Assembly (NCBI GenBank): GCA_003260025.2 | Contig: QFZU02000153.1 | Span: 1-45,416, forward strand | Direction: 5' to 3' | Origin: Microbispora triticiradicis | Lineage (GTDB): Bacteria; Actinomycetota; Actinomycetes; Streptosporangiales; Streptosporangiaceae | Length of the DNA stretch: 45,416 nt | Shown: in pieces, positions 20,431 to 27,984 of the stretch | Position numbering within the stretch: the stretch's first letter is position 1 | How the letters are laid out: each line of letters starts with the position of its first letter | Notes under the pieces: model-generated | The model's input: the letters and a program-made list of their open reading frames with translations, nothing else | What the model was told of the DNA's origin: nothing | Databases searched by the model: none | Position numbers and translations under genes: made by a program

Positions 20431-21642
20431 ATGTCCCACCTCTTCGCCGTCGGCATGCGGGCCGGGCCCGAGACACGGCAGGCGATGCGGCTGGCTCTCG
20501 GCACCGCGTCGGCCCTCGGGCTGGCCCGTTTCGCGTACGGGCTGCTCCTGCCGGCGATGCGGGACGAGTTGCGGTGGACCCTGGCCGAAGCCGGAGCGAT
20601 GAGCGCCGCCAACGGACTGGGCTACCTGCTCGGTGCGCTGATGACCGCGGCCGCCGTTCGCCGCCGGGGCGCCGCGGCCGTCTTCCGATGGGGGATGGTC
20701 CTCACCGCGCCGGCGCTGGCGGCCACCGCGACGAGCGACGCCTATCCGGTGCTGCTGGCGGCCCGAGCCGCGGCCGGGACGGCAGGGGCCGCGGTGTTCG
20801 TCAGCGGCGGCGTCATCGCCTCACGCCTCGCCGCCCGCGCCGCCTCCGGGACGCCTATCACCGTCTACTTCGCGGGCACCGGGCTGGGCATCGCCGTCGC
20901 CGGCGCCGGCATTCCGCCGCTGGGCGGCCATTGGCGGCCGGCCTGGGTCGGCCTGGGCGTGGCCGCCGGGCTGGCGGCGCTGGTGAGCTGGACCGCCGCC
21001 CAGGCCGGGGAGGAGGCGTCGGCCGTCACCGCCGGGCGGGCTCACCTGCGCCCACTGCGGGGGATCGCCCTGGCCTACCTGCTGTTCGCCGCCGGTTACA
21101 TCACGTACATCACCTTCCTGTCCGCCTACCTCGCCGAGGCGCCGCTCGGGCAGGTGGTGCTCGCCTGGACGGCGCTCGGCCTGGCGGTGGTGGCGGCGCC
21201 CGCCCTGTGGAGCCGTCCGACCACCCGCTGGCCCGGCACCCGGGCACTGACCGTGCTGCTCGGCCTCCTGGCCGCCGCCGGAGCGGCGCCGGCGATGGCG
21301 GCGCCCGCACCGCCGGTCATCCTGGCGTCCGTGGTCGTCTACGGGGCGACGTTCATGGGGGTGCCCGCCGCCGTCACCGCGATCATCAAGGCGAACACCG
21401 CGCCCGCGGACTGGACGGCCACGCTGGCGGCGTTCACCACACTCTTCGCGGCCGGGCAGACCGCCGGTCCGTGGCTCGCCGGGCTCGTCGCCGACCACAC
21501 CTCGGCCGGCGCCGCCCTGGCGTGGACCGCGATCCTGTGCGCGGCGGCGGCCCTGGTCGCCGCGTTCGCCGATCCCACACGTAACACCCCGCCGGGCCGC
21601 GCCGAGAAGACGCCCGGAGGGGAAGCGTCCATGAGACAGTGA
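20431..21642 (+). CDS. MFS transporter, YbfB/YjiJ-like family
   Basis: 403 residues with about 12 hydrophobic segments. The N-terminus LALGTASALGLARFAYGLLLPAM is diagnostic of the YbfB/YjiJ branch of the major facilitator superfamily, as is the ANGLGYLLGAL second helix. Probably an exporter; the substrate is unknown. ATG 20431 has a GGAG ribosome site just after the second operator. The next gene, an alpha/beta hydrolase, starts 11 bp after its stop, which suggests that export and hydrolysis act on the same compound under TetR control. Confidence 0.88.
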   Translation: MSHLFAVGMRAGPETRQAMRLALGTASALGLARFAYGLLLPAMRDELRWTLAEAGAMSAANGLGYLLGALMTAAAVRRRGAAAVFRWGMVLTAPALAATATSDAYPVLLAARAAAGTAGAAVFVSGGVIASRLAARAASGTPITVYFAGTGLGIAVAGAGIPPLGGHWRPAWVGLGVAAGLAALVSWTAAQAGEEASAVTAGRAHLRPLRGIALAYLLFAAGYITYITFLSAYLAEAPLGQVVLAWTALGLAVVAAPALWSRPTTRWPGTRALTVLLGLLAAAGAAPAMAAPAPPVILASVVVYGATFMGVPAAVTAIIKANTAPADWTATLAAFTTLFAAGQTAGPWLAGLVADHTSAGAALAWTAILCAAAALVAAFADPTRNTPPGRAEKTPGGEASMRQ

Positions 21643-21653
21643 GGAGCACGACC

Positions 21654-22358
21654 ATGACGACCTTCGTCCTGATCCCCGGCATGTGTCACGGTGGCTGGTG
21701 TTTCCAGGACCTCGTCGAGGACCTGCGCGGCCACGGCCACCGGGCCCTTCCGCTGACGCTCAGCGGAGTGAGCGAACGCGCCCACCTGCTGCGCGGCGGG
21801 GTGAACCTGGACACCCACATCCAGGACGTGACCGGCGTGCTGGAGGCCGGGGATGTCCGTGACGCGGTGCTGGCCGGGCACAGCTACGGCGGCATGGTGA
21901 TGACCGGGGTGGCCGACCGCCTGCCGGGCCGGGTCGCCGCCCTGGCATACCTCGACGCCTTCGTGCCGGAGGACGGCGACTCCTGCTGGACCCTCGCCTC
22001 CGAGCAGGAGCGGCAGTGGTACGCGGACGTGGAGGAGACCGGATACGCCACGCGGCCGCTGCCGTTCTTCGACCCCCGGGCGACCCCGCACCCCGTCGCC
22101 TCGCTGCTGCAGCCGCTCCGGCTCATCGGAGGTCTCGCGAGCGTCCGGCGGCGGGTCTACGTGTACGCCGACCGGGACGTGCGGTCCGCCTTCACGAGTA
22201 CGTACGAGCGGCTGCGCGAGGACCCCTCGTGGACCGTGCACGCGCTGGACAGCGGGCACAACCTCATGCGGGACGCGCCGCGGGAGCTGCTCGGGATCCT
22301 GCTCGACGCCGCCGGGCCCGGCAGGCCCGGAACCCCGCCGGTCGCCGAGGGATGGTAG
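21654..22358 (+). CDS. Alpha/beta hydrolase, methylesterase/EstC-like
   Basis: 234 residues. The fold is complete: the oxyanion region LIPGMCHGGWCF, the nucleophile elbow GHSYGG, the acid probably Asp in YADRDVRS, and the catalytic His in SGHNLM near the C-terminus. The segment LPLTLSGVSERAHLL matches the plant-methylesterase/hydroxynitrile-lyase-like bacterial esterases. ATG 21654 has GAGGAG 7 nt upstream. It is the second gene of the TetR-regulated operon. Natural substrate unknown; an ester- or lactone-type xenobiotic is a guess. Confidence 0.87.
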   Translation: MTTFVLIPGMCHGGWCFQDLVEDLRGHGHRALPLTLSGVSERAHLLRGGVNLDTHIQDVTGVLEAGDVRDAVLAGHSYGGMVMTGVADRLPGRVAALAYLDAFVPEDGDSCWTLASEQERQWYADVEETGYATRPLPFFDPRATPHPVASLLQPLRLIGGLASVRRRVYVYADRDVRSAFTSTYERLREDPSWTVHALDSGHNLMRDAPRELLGILLDAAGPGRPGTPPVAEGW

Positions 22359-22416
22359 GGCTGGCCCTACCCCCGGGTCTGACGTCCGCAGGATCGATCA
22401 TCGGCGGGCGAGTCAA

Positions 22417-22422
22417 TAGCGT
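22417..22422 (+). promoter_or_regulatory. Candidate -10 of a leaderless transcript (sensor kinase)
   Basis: TAGCGT ends 7 nt before ATG 22430; the intervening TGGGGGC leaves no space for a separate ribosome site. The -35 (TCGATC at 17 nt) is poor. Confidence 0.4.
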
Positions 22423-22429
22423 TGGGGGC

Positions 22430-23677
22430 ATGCGCCGACTTCTCTCCCGTCTGGCCGGTGACACGGTCTACGTCCTCATAGGATTTCCGCTCGCGGCGAT
22501 CACGTTCGTCCTCACCGTGGGCGGCCTGTCCGCCGGTGCGGGACTGCTGGTGGTCTGGCTGGGCGTGCCGATCCTCGCGCTCACCCTGCTCATGGCCAGG
22601 GGGATGGGTGACGTAGAACGGCTGCGCATGCGGCCGGTGCTGGGCCGGGAACTGCCCCGGCCGCGTTACCCGCGCGCGCCTGAGGGCGCGGGCATCCTGC
22701 GCCGCACGGTCACGCCGCTGGCCGGGGGCCAGCCCTGGCTCGACGCGCTGCACGCCCTGCTGGCCTTCCCGGTCGCGGTCGCCGCGTTCTGCGTGACCGT
22801 CACCTGGTGGGCCGTGTCGCTCTTCGGGCTGACCTACCCGCTCTACGGGTGGATCCTGTCGAACATCCCGGACAACCACGAGCTGCCCGAACTGCTCGGG
22901 CTCGGCCGGGGCTACTTCGTGAACAGCGTCTTCTACCTGGCTCTGGGCGTCCTGGCCGCGCTCACGCTCTACCCGGTCGTCCGGTCCTGCGCGCTGATCC
23001 AGGCGTCGCTCGGCCGGGCGCTGCTGACCGGCGTCGCCGCGCTGCAGGAGCGCATCGAGGACCTGACCGAGGGCCGCAACGCCGCCGCCCACGCGGAGGC
23101 GGACGCGCTGCGCCGCCTGGAGCGGGACATCCACGACGGCCCCCAGCAGCGCCTGGTCCACCTGGCGATGGAGCTGTCGCGGGCGCAGCGGGAGCTGAAG
23201 CGGGACGCGAGCGCCGCGCACGAGACGATCGGCAACGCCATCAGCGCCACCCGCGAGACGCTCGACGAGCTGCGGGCGCTGTCACGCGGCATCGCCCCGC
23301 CCATCCTCGCCGACCGCGGCCTCGCGCCCGCGCTCGCCGCGCTCGCCGGCCGCTGCACGGTCCCGGTGGAGCTGGACGTCCAGACGACCGAGCGGTACCC
23401 CGCGTTGATCGAGAACACGATCTACTTCGTCACCGCCGAGGCCCTGACCAACGTGGCCAAGCACAGCAGGGCGACGTCCTGCATGATCGCGCTGACCCGG
23501 ATCGGGGACGTCCTGCTGCTCACGATCGGGGATGATGGGGTCGGCGGCGCTCACGTCGCCAAGGGACACGGCCTGTCCGGCCTGGCCGACCGGCTGCGGG
23601 CGGTCGACGGCGAGCTGACGGTGCGCTCGCCCGCCGGAGGGCCGACCTCGATCACGGCGGAGGTTCCGTGCGCGTAG
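22430..23677 (+). CDS. Sensor histidine kinase, NarL-partner (HisKA_3) type
   Basis: 415 residues. The N-terminal half carries four hydrophobic segments in two pairs with a short conserved sensor region between them (the putative-sensor arrangement of Streptomyces-like kinases). The dimerisation helix RRLERDIHDGPQQRLVHLAMEL has the phospho-accepting His235. The HATPase domain follows (ALTNVAKHSRA N-box; GDDGVGG G1; KGHGLSGLADR G2). The final 10 bp overlap the response-regulator start, so the pair is translationally coupled. The signal is unknown. Confidence 0.92.
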   Translation: MRRLLSRLAGDTVYVLIGFPLAAITFVLTVGGLSAGAGLLVVWLGVPILALTLLMARGMGDVERLRMRPVLGRELPRPRYPRAPEGAGILRRTVTPLAGGQPWLDALHALLAFPVAVAAFCVTVTWWAVSLFGLTYPLYGWILSNIPDNHELPELLGLGRGYFVNSVFYLALGVLAALTLYPVVRSCALIQASLGRALLTGVAALQERIEDLTEGRNAAAHAEADALRRLERDIHDGPQQRLVHLAMELSRAQRELKRDASAAHETIGNAISATRETLDELRALSRGIAPPILADRGLAPALAALAGRCTVPVELDVQTTERYPALIENTIYFVTAEALTNVAKHSRATSCMIALTRIGDVLLLTIGDDGVGGAHVAKGHGLSGLADRLRAVDGELTVRSPAGGPTSITAEVPCA

Positions 23678-24315
23678 TGGTGGCCGACGACGCCGTCCTC
23701 ATCAGGGAGGGACTCGTCCGCCTGCTGGAGGAGTTCGACTGCGAGGTCGTCGAGACGACCGGAACGGGGGAGGGACTGGTCGAGGCCGTCGTCGCCCACC
23801 GGCCGGACGTCTCGGTGGTGGACGTCCGGATGCCGCCGTCGTTCACCGACGAGGGCCTGCGGGCCGCGGTCGAGGCGCGGGAGAAGGTGCCGGGCGCGCC
23901 CGTGCTGATCCTGTCGCAGTACGTCGAGGTGTCGTACGCCGACGACCTGCTGGCCGACGCGCGGGGAGCGGTCGGCTACCTGCTGAAGGACCGGGTGGTG
24001 GACGTCGAGGAGTTCATGGACGGCCTGCGCCGGGTGGCCGCCGGGGGGACGGTCTTCGACCCGCAGGTCGTCGCCCAGCTGATGGTGCGCCGGCGCCGGG
24101 ACGACCCGCTGGCCTCGCTGACGCCGCGCGAGCGGGAGGTCCTCGCGCTGATGGCCGAGGGCAGGTCGAACCCCGCGATCGCCCGCCGTTTCGTCGTCAC
24201 CGAGGGCGCGGTGGAAAAGCACATCCGCGGCATCTTCGCCAAGCTCGGCCTGCACGCGGAGGACGGCGACCAGCACCGCCGCGTCCTGGCGGTGCTGGCC
24301 TACCTGCGGTCCTGA
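23668..24315 (+). CDS. LuxR/NarL-family response regulator
   Basis: 215 residues. Receiver domain with acidic pair VADDAV, phospho-accepting Asp52 (VVDVRMPPSF), Ser/Thr in LILSQY and Lys in YLLKDRV. The C-terminal HTH is LTPREREVLALMAEGRSNPAIARRFVVTEGAVEKHIRGIFAKLGL. GTG 23668 has GGAGG 4 nt upstream within the kinase gene. The targets are unknown; the neighbouring genes are separately regulated. Confidence 0.94.
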   Translation: MRVVVADDAVLIREGLVRLLEEFDCEVVETTGTGEGLVEAVVAHRPDVSVVDVRMPPSFTDEGLRAAVEAREKVPGAPVLILSQYVEVSYADDLLADARGAVGYLLKDRVVDVEEFMDGLRRVAAGGTVFDPQVVAQLMVRRRRDDPLASLTPREREVLALMAEGRSNPAIARRFVVTEGAVEKHIRGIFAKLGLHAEDGDQHRRVLAVLAYLRS

Positions 24316-24343
24316 CGTCGCGCCACCGGCCCGCCGCAGGACG

Positions 24344-24388
24344 GCGCGGGCCGGGACTGCGCGGGCCGGGATGGCGCGGGGCGGGATG
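24344..24388. repeat. Tandem 3 x 15 bp repeat between convergent genes
   Basis: Units GCGCGGGCCGGGACT, GCGCGGGCCGGGATG and GCGCGGGGCGGGATG follow each other exactly, between the response-regulator stop (24315) and the multicopper oxidase stop (24395). Noncoding. Confidence 0.85.
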
Positions 24389-24394
24389 ACGCGG

Positions 24395-26368
24395 TCAGGC
24401 CGGGTGGTTGCCGCCCGTCATGTCGTACGGCGTGGTGACCCCCTCGTACGCGAGATGGAACTCCATGCCCTGCGCGGCGTGCGCGAGATCGTGGCAGTGG
24501 GACATCCACACGCCCGGGTTGTCGGCCACGAGGACGACCTCCCAGACCTCGCCGGGGGCGACGTCGAAGGTGTCCATCGCCAGCCCGGTCGCCGGCACGC
24601 CGTTCCGGGACAGGATCCGCACGTGATGGCCGTGCGGGTGCATCGGGTGGGTGTCCGTGCCCCGGTTCACCACCCGGATCCTGACGGTCTGCCCCTGCCG
24701 GACGACCGGCGTGGGGATGTTCGGCCACGCCTTGCCGTTCACCGTCTGGGCGAGCCGCGGCAGGCCTCCGGAGACGGCGAGCGTCTTGTCCAGCACCCAG
24801 GTCGTCTCCCGGTCGAACCGGGCGGGCAGGGCCGCGGCAGAGCCGTACCGGGTGATGTCGACGATCGGCCCGGCCGCCGGCGGAGGCGTCGCCGGTCCGT
24901 TGACCAGCAACGCGGGCCGGTCTCCCGTCGTCAGCAGCACCGGCCCGGAGGGCACGGTGAAGGTCAGGTCGTATCGCCCGCCCGCCGCGAGGTGCAGGCG
25001 GGCGCCGTCGAGGTCCGTCGCCCCCGGCACGTCCCCGCCGTCCACCGCCGCGATCCGGTACGGCACGCCGCTCAGGCCGAGGACCACGGGCCGGGTGTCG
25101 GTGTTCACCACCCGCAGCCGCGTACGGGCGCCGGGCGCGAGCGTGAGGCGGGTGAGCAGGTCGGACGGCGCGGCGCCGTCCACCGACAGCGTCGGGCGCG
25201 AGCCGAAGGTGTGCAGCGCGAGCACGTGGTCCTCGCTCTCCGGCGCGGGGGCCGCCGGGTCGACGACCAGCAGGCCGAAGAGCCCGCGTGGCACGGCGAC
25301 GCTGGAGTTCTGGTGGCTGTGGTACCAGTACGTGCCGGCGTCCTCGGCCCGGAAGCGGTAGACGTGGGACTGGCCGGGCCAGACCGCGTCCTGGGTCACG
25401 CCGGGCACGCCGTCCTCGGCGGCCGGCACGTCGTACCCGTGCCAGTGGATCGTGACGCCCTGCCCGCTGCCCGCCTGCCCGTTGCTGGCCTGCCCGGTGC
25501 CTCCCTGCACCGTGCCTCCCTGCACCGGCAGCCGGTTGCGCAGGACGACCTCGACCAGGTCGCCCTGCCGCACCCGCAGCACCGGCCCCGGCACCTGCCC
25601 GTTGAACGACCACGCCTCGGCGCCGCCGCCGGACGGCAGCCTTACGGTGGCGGGCTGGGCGGTGAGCGTGAAGCGGCGGACCCGCTCCCTGGCCCCGGCC
25701 GGGCCGCCGGCCGCGGCGGGAGCGGGGCCGCGCAGCAGGTCGACGGAGACGCCGCGCCCGCCCGCGTCGTGCCCCGGGTGGAGGTGGCCGCTCGGCCACC
25801 CTCCGCCGATGGTCAGGGCGAGAGCGAGGGCGAGCACGCAGGTTCCGGCGGCCTGCCAGCCGTGCCGAGGCGAGCGGGCCGGGCCGAGCAGCCGCCACGT
25901 CACGGCGGACGCCGAGGCGAACAGCGCGAGCACCGCCGCCGCCCCTCCGGTCGTGACCGGATAGGAGATCACGACCGCGCAGGCGATCCCGGCCACCGCG
26001 CCGTACGCGGTGACCAGCAGGGGGAACGCGACGATCCGGGTCGAGCCGGTCGCCGTGCCCTGCAGCAGGCGGGGCAGGCTGACGGCGGCCGAGACGAGCG
26101 CGGGCACGACGACCAGGGGCAGTGCGAGGGTGACCTTCTCCGCCACGAACCACCAGCCCGCTCCGGCCAGGCCTGCGGTGACGGCGACCCTGAGCGCGGT
26201 CACGACGATCGCCGCGGCGCACGACGCCGCGGCGATCAGGCGGGTCCGCCGACCGGCCGCGGCGGGTTGCCGCAGCCCGGTCAGGGCGATCCCGGCGGTC
26301 GCGGCCCAGGCGGCCGCGACCAGGACGAAGAGGATCTGATCGAGAGCGATCAGCCGAGCGGTGGTCAC
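24395..26368 (-). CDS. Membrane-anchored multicopper oxidase
   Basis: 657 residues. The N-terminal ~190 hold six predicted TM helices, then a His-containing linker (GHLHPGHDAGGRG), then an extracytoplasmic three-cupredoxin laccase-like oxidase. All copper-ligand clusters are present: HWHGYD (from 308), YWYHSHQ (347-353), HPMHPHGHH (574-582) and HCHDLAH with axial Met (MSHCHDLAHAAQGM, 622-635). Such enzymes oxidise Cu(I), Fe(II), Mn(II) or phenols with O2. Odd points: the six-helix anchor, and a Gly/Gln/Thr-rich insertion just before HWHG made by short DNA repeats. GTG 26368 overlaps the DUF6220 stop by 4 nt, so the genes are coupled. Confidence 0.92.
   Translation of the reverse strand: MTTARLIALDQILFVLVAAAWAATAGIALTGLRQPAAAGRRTRLIAAASCAAAIVVTALRVAVTAGLAGAGWWFVAEKVTLALPLVVVPALVSAAVSLPRLLQGTATGSTRIVAFPLLVTAYGAVAGIACAVVISYPVTTGGAAAVLALFASASAVTWRLLGPARSPRHGWQAAGTCVLALALALTIGGGWPSGHLHPGHDAGGRGVSVDLLRGPAPAAAGGPAGARERVRRFTLTAQPATVRLPSGGGAEAWSFNGQVPGPVLRVRQGDLVEVVLRNRLPVQGGTVQGGTGQASNGQAGSGQGVTIHWHGYDVPAAEDGVPGVTQDAVWPGQSHVYRFRAEDAGTYWYHSHQNSSVAVPRGLFGLLVVDPAAPAPESEDHVLALHTFGSRPTLSVDGAAPSDLLTRLTLAPGARTRLRVVNTDTRPVVLGLSGVPYRIAAVDGGDVPGATDLDGARLHLAAGGRYDLTFTVPSGPVLLTTGDRPALLVNGPATPPPAAGPIVDITRYGSAAALPARFDRETTWVLDKTLAVSGGLPRLAQTVNGKAWPNIPTPVVRQGQTVRIRVVNRGTDTHPMHPHGHHVRILSRNGVPATGLAMDTFDVAPGEVWEVVLVADNPGVWMSHCHDLAHAAQGMEFHLAYEGVTTPYDMTGGNHPA
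25497..25526 (-). repeat. Perfect tandem 2 x 15 bp inside the multicopper oxidase gene
   Basis: GTGCCTCCCTGCACC is duplicated exactly (plus-strand reading), coding part of the QGGTVQGGTGQ linker. More degenerate copies of a TGCCCG-type unit continue to about 25462. Confidence 0.85.
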
Positions 26369-26817
26369 GCCGCGGCGTGCGCCGGGATCGCGGCGTCGCT
26401 CTTCGTCAGGGCGTGGGCCCGCCGGACGAGGACGACGGCCGCGGCGAGGATCGCCACGCCGTCGAGGGCGTGGAAGCCCATGACGAACAGGGAGGCCGTC
26501 GTGGTGGCGGTCTCCGTCGCCCCGGCGATCTCGGCCAGCGGGAAGATGACGAACAGCTGCACGGCCACCAGCACGAACGGAAGGATCGCCAGGCCCGCCG
26601 TCCGGCCGCCCGCGCGGGCGGCGAGGGCCGCGATCGCGGTCACCAGCGAGACGAGCGGGATGACCATCGTGCCGTTCATGGCGTGGTAGCCGATGGCGGC
26701 GTCCGGGTCGCCCGGCGCCGGATGCGGCGTCTCGAACGCGCCGAACGTGGCGAGGTAGAACTGGGCGAGCACGGCGACGAGCTGCACGACGGCGAGACCG
26801 AAGAACACCTTGCGCAT
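26365..26817 (-). CDS. DUF6220-like four-helix membrane protein
   Basis: 150 residues with four TM helices. Two histidine motifs lie at or near helix ends: GYHAMNGTM and GFHALDGVA, pseudo-symmetric and suited to binding heme or a metal; that is inference. The start MRKVFFGLAVVQLVAVLAQFYLATFGAFE is typical of the family I know as DUF6220. ATG 26817 has AGGAGG at 7 nt. It is coupled to the multicopper oxidase by a 4-nt overlap, hinting at a joint role such as electron supply or copper handling at the membrane. Confidence 0.72.
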   Translation of the reverse strand: MRKVFFGLAVVQLVAVLAQFYLATFGAFETPHPAPGDPDAAIGYHAMNGTMVIPLVSLVTAIAALAARAGGRTAGLAILPFVLVAVQLFVIFPLAEIAGATETATTTASLFVMGFHALDGVAILAAAVVLVRRAHALTKSDAAIPAHAAA

Positions 26818-26906
26818 TGTGGGGCCTCCTGTGAGGTACGGGCGGAGCCCCGGGGGTTCTGCGGGGCGGCGAGCGCCGGAAAGGTACGCGGCCATGGTGG
26901 ACCCGC

Positions 26907-26932
26907 GGGTGTCCCGGGCGCCCGGGACACCC
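26907..26932. promoter_or_regulatory. Perfect 26-bp palindrome between cupin and DUF6220 genes
   Basis: GGGTGTCCCGGG, CG, CCCGGGACACCC. On the transcribed (minus) strand it lies 52 nt after the cupin stop and 89 nt before the DUF6220 start. It could be a terminator that partly uncouples the two genes or an operator; no T-tract follows. Confidence 0.5.
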
Positions 26933-26984
26933 GTCCCGCCCCGCCGGGAAGTCGCGCGGGGCGAGATCGGGCGGGGCGGGGTGG

Positions 26985-27401
26985 TCAGCGCATCCAGGGC
27001 GGGACGATCCGGTCGGTGCCCTTGGGCGCGAGGTCGCAGGCGTCCTCGGCGGTGACCCCGCCGGGGATGTAGACCTCGGCGCCCGCGGGGGCGACGGCGA
27101 TCGCACTGAAGCCCGACTCCGCGTGGCTGTGCACCCTGCGGCTGAGGTCGGCCGGCAGGACGATGGTGTCTCCCGCCTCGACGCCGTAGGTCTCGCCGTC
27201 GAGGTCGACGGTCGCGCCGCCGGACAGGAAGGTCCACACCTGCTCGCGGTCACAGGAGTGCAGGGGTCCGCTGTTGCCCGCGGGCATGTCCACACGCCAC
27301 ACGGCGTGCGCCGCCCCGCCCTGCGTCGGGGAGGCCAGGGTGGTCATGACGCCGTTCGGCGTGGTGCTCCGGCGGCTGTCGGCGGAATGGATGACAGGCA
27401 T
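26985..27401 (-). CDS. Single-domain cupin protein
   Basis: 138 residues, one double-stranded beta-helix. Cupin motif 1 is degenerate (GPLHSCDREQVWTFLSG); motif 2 is seen as VLPADLSRRVHSHAESGF. Metal ligands His/Glu/Gln appear partly kept. ATG 27401 has AGGAGG 7 nt upstream. It faces the MarR regulator across an operator region, so it is probably MarR-regulated and may be the first gene of the cupin-DUF6220-oxidase group. Function unknown. Confidence 0.82.
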   Translation of the reverse strand: MPVIHSADSRRSTTPNGVMTTLASPTQGGAAHAVWRVDMPAGNSGPLHSCDREQVWTFLSGGATVDLDGETYGVEAGDTIVLPADLSRRVHSHAESGFSAIAVAPAGAEVYIPGGVTAEDACDLAPKGTDRIVPPWMR

Positions 27402-27418
27402 CGGTGGTGCCTCCTAGA

Positions 27419-27460
27419 ATAGACAACGTCGTTGTCCTTATAGTGAACCAGGTTGTCTAT
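27419..27460. promoter_or_regulatory. MarR-type operator region between cupin and MarR genes
   Basis: A perfect palindrome GACAACG-T-CGTTGTC (27422-27436) is followed 15 bp later by another half-site. Viewed more widely, ATAGACAAC (27419-27427) and GTTGTCTAT (27452-27460) are exact inverted copies. TATAGT (27439-27444, plus) and TATAAG (minus) overlap in the middle, so both promoters would be covered by a bound dimer. A TTGACA lies on the minus strand at 27468-27463. Confidence 0.72.
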
Positions 27461-27461
27461 C

Positions 27462-27932
27462 GTGTCAATCGACCCGCCCGGATTCGAGCTGCCGCTGCGG
27501 CTCTTCCTGGGATTTCGCGTGCTCATCGACGACCTGCACGCGGAACTGGCCCGTCAGGGGCACCCGCACGCCCGGCCCATGCACGGATTCGTCCTGCAGG
27601 CGATCGGCGCGGAGGGCACGACCGCCGTGGAACTCGGCCGCACGCTGGGCGTCAGCAAACAGGCGGCGGGCAAGACCATCGACACGCTGGAGCGCCTGGG
27701 CTACGTGGAGCGTGCCCGGGACGCCCGCGACACGCGCCGCAAGATCGTGCGGCTCACACCGGCGGGCGTCGACCTGCTGACCCGCTCGGCCCGCATCTTC
27801 GACGACCTGCGGGCCCGCTGGGCCGCGGTCATCGGGCCGGAGCGGCTCAGGGAGCTGGAAGCGGACCTGCGCAGGGTGACGCCCCCGGACGTCTTCCGGC
27901 TCGACGTGCCCGGCTGGTTCGGCGCCTCCTGA
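27462..27932 (+). CDS. MarR family transcriptional regulator
   Basis: About 156 residues. The winged helix is clear: TTAVELGRTLGVSKQAAGKTIDTLERLGYVERARDARDTRRKIVRLTPAG. It is expected to bind as a dimer to the palindrome upstream and regulate itself and the divergent cupin (and perhaps the oxidase). The start is uncertain: GTG 27462 has no strong ribosome site; TTG 27453, three codons upstream, is 8 nt from the TATAGT box and would be a leaderless start. The gene ends inside a 2 x 16 bp tandem duplication. Confidence 0.88.
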   Translation: MSIDPPGFELPLRLFLGFRVLIDDLHAELARQGHPHARPMHGFVLQAIGAEGTTAVELGRTLGVSKQAAGKTIDTLERLGYVERARDARDTRRKIVRLTPAGVDLLTRSARIFDDLRARWAAVIGPERLRELEADLRRVTPPDVFRLDVPGWFGAS

Positions 27933-27950
27933 CCTCGGCGCCTCCTGACC
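27919..27950. repeat. Perfect tandem duplication, 2 x 16 bp, across a stop codon
   Basis: TCGGCGCCTCCTGACC is repeated exactly; the TGA stop of the MarR gene (27930-27932) lies in the first copy. This is the same layout as at 6651-6686. Confidence 0.9.
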
Positions 27951-27984
27951 CGCTGCCGTGCGACGTCGGCGCCTGGCGGCGGGC

